Below, piece by piece: positions 26,418-34,511 of a stretch of 64,000 bases of DNA. The notes below the pieces were generated by a model. The model was not told where the DNA came from, made no database searches, and saw only the letters and a program-made list of their open reading frames with translations. A program made the position numbers and the translations under genes. Source of the DNA: Methylophilus sp. Leaf416 (GTDB lineage: Bacteria; Pseudomonadota; Gammaproteobacteria; Burkholderiales; Methylophilaceae); assembly GCF_001424665.1 (NCBI RefSeq), contig NZ_LMQS01000003.1, forward strand, positions 63,691-127,690. The letters are read 5' to 3'. How positions within the stretch are numbered: the stretch's first letter is position 1; the number at the start of each line of letters is the position of its first letter.

Positions 26418-26702
26418 ATGGCCACCAGCAAAAGTACCGAAAACGGCAGCAAAAAACCCGCCGCCAAAAAAGAAGTGACGACAAAAACAGCGGCTTCCAA
26501 GCCCGCCGCCAAAAAGACTGCCAGCAAGACCACGAGCACTAGCAAGAAAACCCGTTCACCTGCGATAGTTACCAGCGCCAAGCGCTTGCAGATGATTGAA
26601 GAAGCCGCATACTATATTGCCGAAAAACATGGTTTCCATGGCCCTAGTACTGACCATTGGCTTGCAGCAGAAAAACAGATCGATAGCAAACTGAACGCTT
26701 AA
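26418..26702 (+). CDS. DUF2934 protein with histone-H1-like Lys/Ala tail
   Basis: About 94 residues from the second of two adjacent ATGs (26415, 26418); an AAGGAG Shine-Dalgarno at 26408-26413 favours this pair over the GTG at 26340. The N-terminal ~55 residues are a low-complexity Lys/Ala/Thr/Ser tail with KKPAAKK-type repeats, resembling bacterial H1-like DNA-binding tails. The C-terminus is a DUF2934 domain (IEEAAYYIAEKHGFHG, then DHWLAAEKQI). Such proteins are small and of unknown role; the tail suggests binding to DNA or another polyanion. Monocistronic, pointing toward a protease gene on the opposite strand. Confidence 0.85.
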   Translation: MATSKSTENGSKKPAAKKEVTTKTAASKPAAKKTASKTTSTSKKTRSPAIVTSAKRLQMIEEAAYYIAEKHGFHGPSTDHWLAAEKQIDSKLNA

Positions 26703-26730
26703 GGCGTTTTAGCCAGGCCCAGTACTCAAG

Positions 26731-27753
26731 TTAGTGCTGGTCGATAAAAGGATACATCGGTGCCGAAGTGAATTGTATGTCGGCACCGCTATGCTGTGCG
26801 TAGCGTAAAAACCCCAATACTTCAGGATGACTCAAGCGCAAGCCATAAGCGATATAGGGATATTCTGATAATGGCACCTGTTTCTGGAAAAAAGGCCAAT
26901 GTGCGCTTGGATTATAAAAGCGCTCTACCAGACTGGTGATCGCCAGCAACTCGTATTGTCCCCATGCATTCAGCACCAGCCAGGGGCCACCCGAATCGCC
27001 AACTGTAGGCATGGGAATTGTGTGGTCGTATTGATCGCTGTCATTCAGGCGATTTACCGCCAGCAGTGCTTTTTCGGCATGTACCAACTCCTGCGTGTAA
27101 GCGAACTGTGTCTGCGCCTGCAAATGCAGCATTTCGTCCATTTCGCGGTAGGCCCTGGGCAGTACCTGAAAAAAGTCTGACAGGTCAGGCAAGGGTTTGC
27201 GTTCGCCACATCGGGGATGCCTTGTATCAGCCTCGCCGTATCCTCGGCCATAACCGCAAATCATGATGCTCTCTGGCAAACGATCATCCAGGCGGATGCG
27301 CAGAGCTTGTATTGGGCTTTTGATATTAGCCTCAAACACCAGCACTGCAATGTCCTGGGTTAAATCCTCAGCCACGGCTGCAAATGGCCGATAGAATGCT
27401 TGCTGCAGCCGGATATCCTCAATACCGAGCAATTCCGGTTGGACGATGGATAATACAGGCAGCCCTTTGGGGCCATTCAATTGCACTTCTTTCAGGCAAT
27501 GGGCTGCCGTGATCAGTGTCAGGGGTTTGCGTCCAACAATGACTCCGCTACAGAGGGAATCGTAATATTCCCATTTTTCTACGGACTGCAAAAAATGAGC
27601 ATGCTTGATACTCAGTTTCACGGTGGAAATCGCCATACCGGGAAACGTCAATCCATGAATCAGCGCCTGGGAAGAATGGCCTAGGGTTAACCCGACGCTC
27701 GCCACCATCACTGGCATGATACGCCTGAGCAGCAGTAATGCCGATTGCCACAT
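26731..27753 (-). CDS. Secreted trypsin-like serine protease
   Basis: 340 residues with a hydrophobic signal-like N-terminus (~5-30). The chymotrypsin-fold triad is complete: His in LITAAHCLKE, Asp in LTQDIAVLVFE and Ser in VGDSGGPWLVLN. Only one such protease domain is present and there is no PDZ domain, so this is not a DegP-type chaperone-protease; it resembles S1A-family proteases exported by various proteobacteria. The start ATG at 27753 is directly preceded by the end of a small secreted protein gene 20 bp upstream, so the two are probably co-expressed. Substrate unknown. Confidence 0.9.
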   Translation of the reverse strand: MWQSALLLLRRIMPVMVASVGLTLGHSSQALIHGLTFPGMAISTVKLSIKHAHFLQSVEKWEYYDSLCSGVIVGRKPLTLITAAHCLKEVQLNGPKGLPVLSIVQPELLGIEDIRLQQAFYRPFAAVAEDLTQDIAVLVFEANIKSPIQALRIRLDDRLPESIMICGYGRGYGEADTRHPRCGERKPLPDLSDFFQVLPRAYREMDEMLHLQAQTQFAYTQELVHAEKALLAVNRLNDSDQYDHTIPMPTVGDSGGPWLVLNAWGQYELLAITSLVERFYNPSAHWPFFQKQVPLSEYPYIAYGLRLSHPEVLGFLRYAQHSGADIQFTSAPMYPFIDQH

Positions 27754-27773
27754 GTAGCTTAAGCCCTTAGATC

Positions 27774-28250
27774 TCAGGGCAAACTTCTGGTCGCATTATT
27801 CTTTAATTCAATCGGGCCAAAGCAGGCCTCTAACGATGGGTTATCATCGTCACAGGAAATGAAACTGTAGCCATCCGGCTGGAAAAGCACATAGCTGGTT
27901 TGCTCGGTGTTGATTTCGGAAGTCTGGCGGGTGCAGTCCAGTCCTTTATTGCTTAAGGTCACACGGTGAGTAAGTTTGAAGAATCCCTGCACGTCCGGTT
28001 GTGGGGTTATTTCATAGCGGGCTTCGAGCTGCTCATCGCCACTGGTAAACACCGCTGTGCCATCTTCTTTAAACCAGTAAGATTCCAGGCAACCGGTCTC
28101 GGGAATTTTTGACTCCCAGTAACCGACCAGGGGGTGTTTTAGGGAACGCGCGTCTGCTTCAGCCGCGAGTGCTGCATCGATAGAGAGCACCGTCCAGCTC
28201 AACAGACACATAACAATGATTCGCTTATAGCTGACCTGCTGATGACGCAT
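27774..28250 (-). CDS. Small secreted protein, unknown function
   Basis: About 158 residues from the ATG at 28250, chosen because GAGGAGGG lies 5 nt upstream; the longer frame would start with TTG at 28265. A signal peptide is evident (cleavage near ALA-AEADARS). The mature part is beta-rich with four Cys (in TGCLES, LDCTRQ, SFISCDDD, EACFGP) that could form two disulfides, and a lipocalin-like opening (LVGYWESKIPETG). I do not recognise the family. It lies 20 bp before the trypsin-like protease gene; it could be a chaperone, inhibitor or substrate, but that is only a positional guess. Confidence 0.75.
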   Translation of the reverse strand: MRHQQVSYKRIIVMCLLSWTVLSIDAALAAEADARSLKHPLVGYWESKIPETGCLESYWFKEDGTAVFTSGDEQLEARYEITPQPDVQGFFKLTHRVTLSNKGLDCTRQTSEINTEQTSYVLFQPDGYSFISCDDDNPSLEACFGPIELKNNATRSLP

Positions 28251-28388
28251 TGCAACCCTCCTCAAGATGAGATGATGTAAAGCTGTCAGCGATTGTCAGT
28301 GAAAAAAATCATAACCAATAGTGAATCATTCCCAAGATTAAGATAAACATTTCCCTAAACATTCACAAACCAACACTCATGAATAACA

Positions 28389-28414
28389 AAAACCCCAGGC
28401 AAGCCTGGGGTTTT
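28389..28414 (-). terminator. Terminator of efp
   Basis: A 12-bp stem AAAACCCCAGGC / GCCTGGGGTTTT with a very small loop is followed on the minus strand by U-rich sequence. It lies 28 bp past the efp stop codon; symmetric A/T tracts make it effective in both directions. Confidence 0.92.
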
Positions 28415-28441
28415 CTTTTTAACTCTGGGTAAGCGTTACGA

Positions 28442-29002
28442 TTATTTCATCACACGGTTACGGTACTCACCAGTGCGGGTATCGATTTCGATTTTGTCAC
28501 CCTGGCTTACGAACAGTGGCACTGGAATTTCAAAACCGGAAGCAATTTTTGCAGGCTTCATCACTTTACCGGAAGTATCGCCTTTTACCGCTGGCTCTGT
28601 GTAAGTGATTTCGCGCACGACTGTGGTTGGCAATTCGATAGAAATCGCTTTACCTTCATAGAAACGCACCTCACATGGCATACCGTCTTCCAGGTATGGC
28701 AATGCATCTTCCATAAACTCAGCATCTACATCGTATTGGTTGTATTCGGCATCCATGAATACATAGGTTGGGTCAGCAAAGTAAGAAAAAGTCACTTCTT
28801 TCTTTTCCAGTACGATCACGTCAAACTTGTCCTGTGCCGCATAAACGTTCTCGCTAGGCGCTTCAGTCAACAAGTTTTTCATCTTCATTTTGACCACTGC
28901 TGAGTTACGGCCGGATTTGTTATATTCGGCTTTCACAACTACCATAGGATCATTACCAATCATGATCACGTTGCCTACGCGTAAGTCCTGAGCGATTTTC
29001 AT
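28442..29002 (-). CDS. efp: Elongation factor P, arginine-type
   Basis: 186 residues with the three EF-P barrels. It helps ribosomes form peptide bonds at polyproline stretches. The tip of the first domain reads [12 protein letters not shown] with Arg at position 32, the residue that EarP rhamnosylates, instead of the Lys used by the EpmA system. The matching EarP gene lies 41 bp upstream on the same strand, so enzyme and substrate are co-transcribed. The C-terminal motif [17 protein letters not shown] is the EF-P signature. Confidence 0.97.
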   Translation of the reverse strand: MKIAQDLRVGNVIMIGNDPMVVVKAEYNKSGRNSAVVKMKMKNLLTEAPSENVYAAQDKFDVIVLEKKEVTFSYFADPTYVFMDAEYNQYDVDAEFMEDALPYLEDGMPCEVRFYEGKAISIELPTTVVREITYTEPAVKGDTSGKVMKPAKIASGFEIPVPLFVSQGDKIEIDTRTGEYRNRVMK

Positions 29003-29043
29003 ACAATGCCTTTAATTGAATGTGGGAATAATAAAGCCGCGCA

Positions 29044-30156
29044 TTATACCCGATTTTTTTGCAATTTCTCAATAAAAATCACCAAGTTAGTGGCAAGGTC
29101 TGGCTGCTGTGCCAACTGGCAGGCATAGGCTTGCGCATGTCGCGTGATGTGCTCGCGATGACTTACAAACGCGCGCCAACGCTCGTCAGACCATGCACCC
29201 GTGGCCCAAGCCTGCATCACAGATGTCACTTGCGCTTTCACTTCATCATCCGCTAGCGCCAGGTAATGCTTTAGAAAAGCATCCAGTTTTTGCAGGTGGG
29301 TATTTTCAGACTGCTGATAGGGTAACCAAACCATGGGTTTTGCTGCCCAGATGGCACGAATCCAGCTATCTTCCCCTCGGACGAAATTCACATCACATAG
29401 CGCTAGCAACAGGTCATAGTCAATTTGTGACAGGAAAGGTATGACGGTTATCTCACAATTTTGGTGCTGTACACTTTGACCCGACTTAATCGCGTCTAAC
29501 TTGAGTGCTTGTGAAACGGCAGTTGCCATACTTTCAGGCACAATCAGCCTGCTTCGGTATGGTGATGCAGCCAGGCTATCCAGCAACTCCTTGATTGGTG
29601 CATGCGCATAGCAAAAAAGAGAAAGATTAATGACACCGGGTGCTGGCGCCAAGCCTAACTGCTGCCATGCCGATGGTGTGGATTGTTCAGCCTGTTTTTT
29701 CAGTGCCTGTAAAAAGCTCTCACGCAGCAATCCGCCTGTCTGCGTGCTGAACCCCGGGTAAATAAAATGACGTACCAGGCCATTAGCCTGAGGTGATGGC
29801 CGGCCATGAAATCCTTCTACCCAATCCTCGGCGGATAAGTAATCCACATTCAACCAGAGGGTTTGTGGTGACATCGCTTGCTGATAGCGCTCCGGTAATC
29901 CACAGCTAAATGTTTCAATAACAACGGGAGCTATTTCCGGGAAATCTGCCTGGGCATGCCAGTGTTGCACCTTTACTTTGGAATGCCCTGCCCGGAAAAT
30001 TTTCTTTGCAACGGTTAAATCGTCTATCCATAAAGTGACAGTCACGTTGTGTTCATCCGCCAACTGACAGGCCAGGCGCCAACTGACACCGATATCGCCA
30101 AAATTATCGACGACCTGGCAGAACATATCCCAGCGTTTAGAAGTAAAAGACGACAT
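29044..30156 (-). CDS. earP: EF-P arginine rhamnosyltransferase EarP
   Basis: 370 residues, former DUF2331. It transfers L-rhamnose from dTDP-rhamnose to Arg32 of EF-P. Conserved features: DMFCQVVDNFGDIGVSWRLA at the N-terminus (shortened: VDNFGDIGVSWR), and the nucleotide-sugar binding segment FVRGEDSWIRAIWAAKPMVW toward the C-terminus (FVRGEDS core). These define an inverting GT-B glycosyltransferase. The gene lies directly before efp. dTDP-rhamnose synthesis genes (rmlABCD) are not in the window. Confidence 0.96.
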   Translation of the reverse strand: MSSFTSKRWDMFCQVVDNFGDIGVSWRLACQLADEHNVTVTLWIDDLTVAKKIFRAGHSKVKVQHWHAQADFPEIAPVVIETFSCGLPERYQQAMSPQTLWLNVDYLSAEDWVEGFHGRPSPQANGLVRHFIYPGFSTQTGGLLRESFLQALKKQAEQSTPSAWQQLGLAPAPGVINLSLFCYAHAPIKELLDSLAASPYRSRLIVPESMATAVSQALKLDAIKSGQSVQHQNCEITVIPFLSQIDYDLLLALCDVNFVRGEDSWIRAIWAAKPMVWLPYQQSENTHLQKLDAFLKHYLALADDEVKAQVTSVMQAWATGAWSDERWRAFVSHREHITRHAQAYACQLAQQPDLATNLVIFIEKLQKNRV

Positions 30157-30264
30157 GAAGTGTTTTTAAAGAAGCTAGAAAAATCGAGGTAGTGTACCTG
30201 AACAGTGAAACGCTGCTAGCGGCTAATAAAATTAACCTACGACGAAGATTAGCCCATCAGACAA

Positions 30265-30768
30265 TTAACCCACTAGGGCGGGCATTGACTCAGCAGTTTT
30301 CAACCAGGTCAGTTGCAATGCTTTTGCATCCATCGCAGCACGATGCTCAGGTAATGCAAACGTGTTGCGGATAGTCTGCTCGGTATCATGCCAGGCGGAT
30401 TGTTGCTCAATCGTCAGCAATACGCTTAAATCTTCCAGCTTGAAAAAAGGATTCAAGCCTGCTGCATCATACAAACTGTGCAGCCAGACAAAATCCTGAT
30501 ACCAGCCATCGGTATACAGCGTTTGTCCATTGAATGTAAGGTTCAGGTGAGTGGCAATCGCATGTGGCGTTTGCCCATTTTCAACTAATGCCTGACGGGA
30601 TTGTTGATGTAGTTTTTCAGCTTTGTCATCCCAATGCACCCAGCCCGCTTGCGGCTGCACCAGCGCGCTCCAGGTTGCCCCGCTGGCGTCAGCATACCCG
30701 ATTTCAATCGGGTAGCTGCCTACGCCAAAGCCGGAGGCTTCAATATCCAGAATAATGGGGGGAGTCAT
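30265..30768 (-). CDS. DnaQ-like 3'-5' exonuclease (DEDD family)
   Basis: 167 residues, a single exonuclease domain. Exo I is LDIEASGFG with the two acidic metal ligands; Exo II is probably the YTDGWYQDF region; Exo III is HRAAMDAKAL with the histidine and aspartate of the DEDDh class. It is shorter than RNase T and lacks a polymerase-binding extension, so it is a stand-alone nuclease acting on RNA or DNA ends; substrate not deducible. It precedes earP by 108 bp on the same strand and is separated from the ZIP gene by the largest non-coding stretch of the window. Confidence 0.85.
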   Translation of the reverse strand: MTPPIILDIEASGFGVGSYPIEIGYADASGATWSALVQPQAGWVHWDDKAEKLHQQSRQALVENGQTPHAIATHLNLTFNGQTLYTDGWYQDFVWLHSLYDAAGLNPFFKLEDLSVLLTIEQQSAWHDTEQTIRNTFALPEHRAAMDAKALQLTWLKTAESMPALVG

Positions 30769-31077
30769 GTGTGGCTTTTTTGTATTTGCAAATCTTGTGT
30801 CGAAAACACTATGTCACGCAGAGAGTGCGATGACACACTTTAACTCAACGTTTGCTTAGTAAAACTGGGATTATACGCGAGGACATATGGTTTGATTGCC
30901 TAAAAACCATGCATTTTCAATCGCTTATCATTTTTTGCGCAAGTTTTTCTCACGACTATCAATCATGCGAGTTTGCGAGTGCTTGCAGGTAAGCCCGCCG
31001 ATATAAATGCGAATTGCCTTGGTGCGTTATCGCTTACCAGACCCTGCAAATATCAGTATGGCAGATATCATGTGGCT
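30769..31077. other. Non-coding gap of 309 bp with an inverted repeat
   Basis: No convincing gene. It should carry the exonuclease promoter at its low end and the 3' end of the ZIP transcript at its high end. Within it, TTGCAGG+TAAGC (30983-30994) can pair with GCTTA+CCTGCAA (31032-31049), giving a 12-bp stem interrupted by a 6-nt bulge over a 37-nt loop. It is not followed by a clear U run on either strand, so it is not a canonical terminator. Confidence 0.5.
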
Positions 31078-31977
31078 TTACGCCAGTGCGGTGTCCAGGA
31101 TCATCATCAGTACAAAACCCACCAGCAGGCCTGTCGTTGCAAATAGCTCATGTCCTTGCCGATGGGATTCAGGAATCACTTCGTGACTGACGACGAACAG
31201 CATAGCGCCCGCTGCAAACGCTAAGCCCCATGGCAGCATCGGTTGGCTGTAGATCAATACCGCAGCACCCAGCACGGCGGCAATTGGTTCAACCAGACCG
31301 GATGCTGCACCTAATAATGCCGATTTCCATTTACCCATGCCGACACTGCTCAGCGCAAGGGCCACTACCAGCCCTTCCGGCACATCCTGGATGGCAATCC
31401 CGGTTGCCAATGCGGCGGCACGTGCAGCGTCATTACCTGCGGCAGAAACGCCTATCGCCAGCCCTTCGGGAATATTATGCAACACTATCGCAAATACAAA
31501 TAACCATAGTCTGCGGATGCGTTGCGCACTTTCTGTACCCGCCCCTCCAAAAAAATGCTGGTGTGGCAACTTACGTTCCAGCAGCATTAAAAAGCCTGCC
31601 CCCATCAATATGCCAGCGCCGGTCAGCATCGAAGCACCCCAGCGATCCATACCTTGTGTTTGAGCGATATCAAGCGATGGCACAATTAAAGAGAAACAGG
31701 AGGCTGCAAGCATGACGCCCGCACCAAATCCCATCAAAGTATCTTGCACACGGCGTCCTGGTTCACGGGTAACCAGCATAGGTATAACACCTAAGGCAGT
31801 TGCCAATGCTGCTATGGAGCCAGAACCTAACGCAATACGTAAGGTTGGCTTGCTTGAAATTAACTGCCAGGCTTCATTTAATAGAAACACAATGCCAACT
31901 GCACACAACAGATAGCCCAATGTCCGCCCATAGCTCACGGCAAGTCTGGAACCATTTTTCTCAGCGTTGGTGTGCAT
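31078..31977 (-). CDS. GufA-type ZIP metal transporter
   Basis: 299 residues with about eight membrane helices. Helix 4 carries HNIPEGLAIGVS and helix 5 carries QDVPEGLVVALAL. The His/Asn/Pro/Glu/Gly and Gln/Asp/Pro/Glu/Gly motifs form the binuclear metal site of ZIP proteins, and Gln in helix 5 marks the GufA branch (bacterial ZIP, ZIP11-like). It moves divalent metals such as zinc, iron or manganese into the cytoplasm. The 221-bp intergenic region shared with the divergent OmpA gene has an AT-rich stretch (32041-32068) faintly like a Fur box, not convincing enough to call. Confidence 0.92.
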   Translation of the reverse strand: MHTNAEKNGSRLAVSYGRTLGYLLCAVGIVFLLNEAWQLISSKPTLRIALGSGSIAALATALGVIPMLVTREPGRRVQDTLMGFGAGVMLAASCFSLIVPSLDIAQTQGMDRWGASMLTGAGILMGAGFLMLLERKLPHQHFFGGAGTESAQRIRRLWLFVFAIVLHNIPEGLAIGVSAAGNDAARAAALATGIAIQDVPEGLVVALALSSVGMGKWKSALLGAASGLVEPIAAVLGAAVLIYSQPMLPWGLAFAAGAMLFVVSHEVIPESHRQGHELFATTGLLVGFVLMMILDTALA

Positions 31978-32198
31978 CTAATACCTTTCGATCATAGGAC
32001 TCAAGCTCAGCCTGAAGTAGAAAATCACTATTCAATCATTAAAAATAAGAATCATTAACATTAATAATGCAGTTAACAGCATAAAAGTGTGACTCGGAAC
32101 AGTTAAAAAAATTCGTTGTAAGAGGCGGAATGACTGAACTTAGTCTTGCAGATTTGTGACCAACGGGAGTTACAAAAACTTTTACGGGAGAAAAACAA

Positions 32199-32861
32199 AT
32201 GCATAAAATAATTACTGTGTCAGTGTTAACGGCTGCAATCAGCATGTCGGGCTGCGCGAATATGAGCGAAACGCAAAAAGGAACAGCCAAAGGTGCCGGT
32301 ATTGGTGCTGCAGCCGGTGGTGTAGTTGGTGCAGTTGCTGGTGGTGGTAAGGGTGCCGCCATTGGTGCAGCGATAGGTGCTGGTGCGGGTGCCATTGCCG
32401 GTAATATCTGGTCCAAAAAAATGGAAGCACAGAAGCAGGAAATGGAACAAGCCACTGCAGGTACCGGTGTTGCCGTGACCAAAACCGGCGACAACCAGCT
32501 GAAACTTGAGATTCCAAGTGACATATCCTTCGATAAAGGCAAAGCCGATATCAAACCGAATTTCCGCCCTATCCTGGATAAATTTGCCAGCGGTTTGCAA
32601 AACAATCCGGCAGCACGTATCAACATCATTGGACACACTGATAGCAGTGGCTCCGATGCCGTCAATGACCCGTTATCAGTTAATCGCGCTGCCAGTGCTC
32701 GTAAATACCTGTCCGATCGCGGCATTGCAACCAGTCGCATCACTATTGATGGACGCGGTTCACATGAGCCGGTTGCGGCAAATGACACAGAAGCTAACCG
32801 GGCAAAAAACCGCCGCGTAGAGATTTTTGTTGCTGAGCCGGATCCAGCTGCACCTAAATAA
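32199..32861 (+). CDS. OmpA-family lipoprotein with glycine zipper (YiaD-like)
   Basis: 220 residues. The signal peptide ends in a lipobox-like MSGC (Cys at residue 20), so it is probably lipid-anchored to the outer membrane. Residues ~32-70 form a glycine-zipper hairpin (GAGIGAAAGGVVGAVAGG, then AIGAAIGAGAGAIAG). The C-terminal OmpA domain (~105-215) binds peptidoglycan; its NIIGHTDSSGS and NRAKNRRVEIFV motifs are intact. A good GGGAG Shine-Dalgarno precedes the ATG. A long hairpin terminator follows at 32898-32944. Confidence 0.93.
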   Translation: MHKIITVSVLTAAISMSGCANMSETQKGTAKGAGIGAAAGGVVGAVAGGGKGAAIGAAIGAGAGAIAGNIWSKKMEAQKQEMEQATAGTGVAVTKTGDNQLKLEIPSDISFDKGKADIKPNFRPILDKFASGLQNNPAARINIIGHTDSSGSDAVNDPLSVNRAASARKYLSDRGIATSRITIDGRGSHEPVAANDTEANRAKNRRVEIFVAEPDPAAPK

Positions 32862-32897
32862 TTTCCCATAATCCTGAAGTAGCAATTTCAGGATACG

Positions 32898-32944
32898 CAG
32901 CAATATTAAAAAGCCGACTTCGCGTCGGCTTTTTAATATTGCTG
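32898..32944. terminator. Bidirectional terminator with an unusually long perfect stem
   Basis: A 21-bp perfect inverted repeat with a 5-nt loop (TTCGC); each arm carries the core AAAAAGCCGAC/GTCGGCTTTTT flanked by AT-rich pairs. It lies between convergent genes (ompA-like on plus, metal module on minus) and has T runs in both directions. Confidence 0.93.
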
Positions 32945-32986
32945 AAATCCCATCCTTAATTAAAACGATAGGCCTTAGGTGACAAT

Positions 32987-33379
32987 TTACTCAATCAACA
33001 ACGGTGCCACAAACGCAAAAAAAGAACCAATCAGAAACAATGTTACAGATCCCCAGTAAACCCACAGGCTTTGCCGGCGCGTCTTCATACAAAGCGTAGC
33101 GAGTTGAGGATCAGTCGGGCAAGGTAATGATCTTGCACGCCATTGCAACCAGCCTGCCAATAACAGCATGACAGCGGCAAGGCCGAATACCAGGGCCTTG
33201 TGCTCGCTAATCCAGATCAATTGCGGATACTGGCTGACGAGGCTGGTGAGTGTAGCCACCGAACCAATTGCCACCAGCGTTGCAGGCAATGCACAACAAA
33301 TCAGTGTTGATCCACTCGTAAACAGTGAGAGTAGATTCAACCGTTTTGTCGTTTGCAAATGATTGATTTCGCTAGCCAT
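32987..33379 (-). CDS. MerT-like three-helix metal transport protein
   Basis: 130 residues, about three membrane helices (~15-45, ~62-82, ~105-128). The first helix contains the vicinal pair in STLICCALPATLVAIG, and the cytoplasmic loop between helices 2 and 3 has two more cysteines (SLPCPTDPQLATLC). This is the four-Cys plan of MerT mercuric-ion importers (Cys pair in helix 1, Cys pair in the loop). Overall similarity to MerT is low, and no merA or merR is nearby, so the metal may not be mercury. It overlaps the HMA gene by one base (TAATG), indicating translational coupling. Confidence 0.8.
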   Translation of the reverse strand: MASEINHLQTTKRLNLLSLFTSGSTLICCALPATLVAIGSVATLTSLVSQYPQLIWISEHKALVFGLAAVMLLLAGWLQWRARSLPCPTDPQLATLCMKTRRQSLWVYWGSVTLFLIGSFFAFVAPLLIE

Positions 33380-33720
33380 TACTTACTACCTTCTTTGCCG
33401 GACTTACTCAGTTGCGCCTGGATGTCTGCAACAGTTTGGTTGACGCGCTCGACTTTAGTGACCGAATATCCTGCATCCTGAATGACTTTATTAAATTTTT
33501 CATCAGTCAGGGTTTGCCCATCTTTTAGCTGAAAGGCCACCACACGGCTTTTTAAATCGACAAATGCCGCATGCCCTTCCGGCAAGGCTTTGAGTTTTTT
33601 CTCTATGCCCTTGGCACAAAAGGCGCACACCATGCCATTGACTTCTGCTTTTAGCGTAGTGACCGCAAATGCAGCAGGTGTCATGGCGGTTAACATCAGG
33701 GTAATCAATAATTTTTTCAT
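33379..33720 (-). CDS. Periplasmic HMA-domain metal-binding protein (MerP-like)
   Basis: 113 residues from the ATG at 33720 (an upstream in-frame start at 33750 would add 10 residues and delay the signal peptide). The signal peptide MKKLLITLMLTAMTPAAFA is clear. The heavy-metal-associated domain has its CxxC as NGMVCAFCAKGIEKKLK, followed by a VVAFQLKDG strand and YSVTKVERV. A Lys/Ser-rich tail ends the protein. It would capture a soft metal in the periplasm and hand it to the MerT-like protein encoded next. It lies 26 bp after the beta-barrel gene on the same strand. Confidence 0.88.
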   Translation of the reverse strand: MKKLLITLMLTAMTPAAFAVTTLKAEVNGMVCAFCAKGIEKKLKALPEGHAAFVDLKSRVVAFQLKDGQTLTDEKFNKVIQDAGYSVTKVERVNQTVADIQAQLSKSGKEGSK

Positions 33721-33746
33721 TTTAAAATCCTTTAAAAATAGAGTGG

Positions 33747-34421
33747 TCAAAACACAAACATGGCGTTCAGGCGTGGCGCGAAGCCCTCACCCTGCCATGG
33801 ATTGGTTACACCAAATTCGAGAAAGTAATTTTTGTTGATCAGGCGTATTGCAGGCGTCACCTGCAAGCCGGGATCATTGTTGCGCATGGTTTTGGCTTCA
33901 ATCACGAACCATGGCTGCGTGTCGTCAAAACCGGCTTCATAAAATGAAAACCCGGCCTGGACTGCAGCGGTGTCGTAGTTCATGCCGGGCGCACGGATCA
34001 TGCGGGCTTTGGCAAGAAAATACAGTCGTGTGGATTCCATATCAAACTGCACGCTTGGCGTGTAGGCAAAACCATCATATTGCCCTTTGGCTTCGCCGAC
34101 GCTGCCGTTAAACCAGATGTTGGCTTGGACAGAAGGCAGATTCCAGCGTTTGATCAAGCCGGTGTAATTGATGCCAGTAATGGTGGTGGCCTGCTCGCCT
34201 TTACCTGACATGCGCATCTGCTCTACGCCGATGGCATGCCCGAGTGCGGGCGAGTAGTTCAACATCCATTCCTGGTTATAGCGACCAATTTCGGTCATCA
34301 GCATGGCGCTATCTTCAAACCCCATCAGTGCAGCGGCATGAGCCGGCACAACTAACTGGCTAAAAAACAAGGCGCCCAGTGAGAAAACGGAAAAAGGTGC
34401 AATGGTGTATTGCTTGGACAT
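33747..34421 (-). CDS. Putative outer-membrane beta-barrel protein of the metal module
   Basis: 224 residues with a signal peptide (cleavage after VPAHA, near 28). The mature sequence alternates polar and aromatic residues in strand-sized segments (VQANIWFNGSVGEAKG, VQFDMESTRLYFLAK, YFLEFGVTNPWQG) and ends in Phe (NAMFVF), as outer-membrane barrels do. It starts with AALMGFEDSAMLMTEIG, a Met-rich patch. I do not recognise a named family. As the first gene before the HMA and MerT-like genes (26 bp gap), it could be the outer-membrane part of a metal uptake or export route, an inference from order alone. Confidence 0.75.
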   Translation of the reverse strand: MSKQYTIAPFSVFSLGALFFSQLVVPAHAAALMGFEDSAMLMTEIGRYNQEWMLNYSPALGHAIGVEQMRMSGKGEQATTITGINYTGLIKRWNLPSVQANIWFNGSVGEAKGQYDGFAYTPSVQFDMESTRLYFLAKARMIRAPGMNYDTAAVQAGFSFYEAGFDDTQPWFVIEAKTMRNNDPGLQVTPAIRLINKNYFLEFGVTNPWQGEGFAPRLNAMFVF

Positions 34422-34511
34422 AAGCCCTCCATATTCAACTTGGCAAAAACGCTTTAGAACAAAGCGTGATCTACAAAGCGGACAAACCGATAGACGGATT
34501 TGTCCTGCCTG

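Noticed and set aside
32041-32068. AT-rich stretch between the ZIP and OmpA-like genes as a Fur or Zur box
   Set aside because: The best alignment to the 19-bp Fur consensus matches only about 11 positions, no better than expected for AT-rich intergenic DNA.
32226-32636. Minus-strand open frames opposite the OmpA-like gene
   Set aside because: Their Gly/Ala/His-rich translations are shadows of the glycine-zipper coding sequence and have no ribosome site or family resemblance.
32987-33379. A true mercury-resistance merT
   Set aside because: The cysteine plan matches MerT, but there is no merA, merR or merC nearby and overall similarity is low, so mercury specificity is not claimed.
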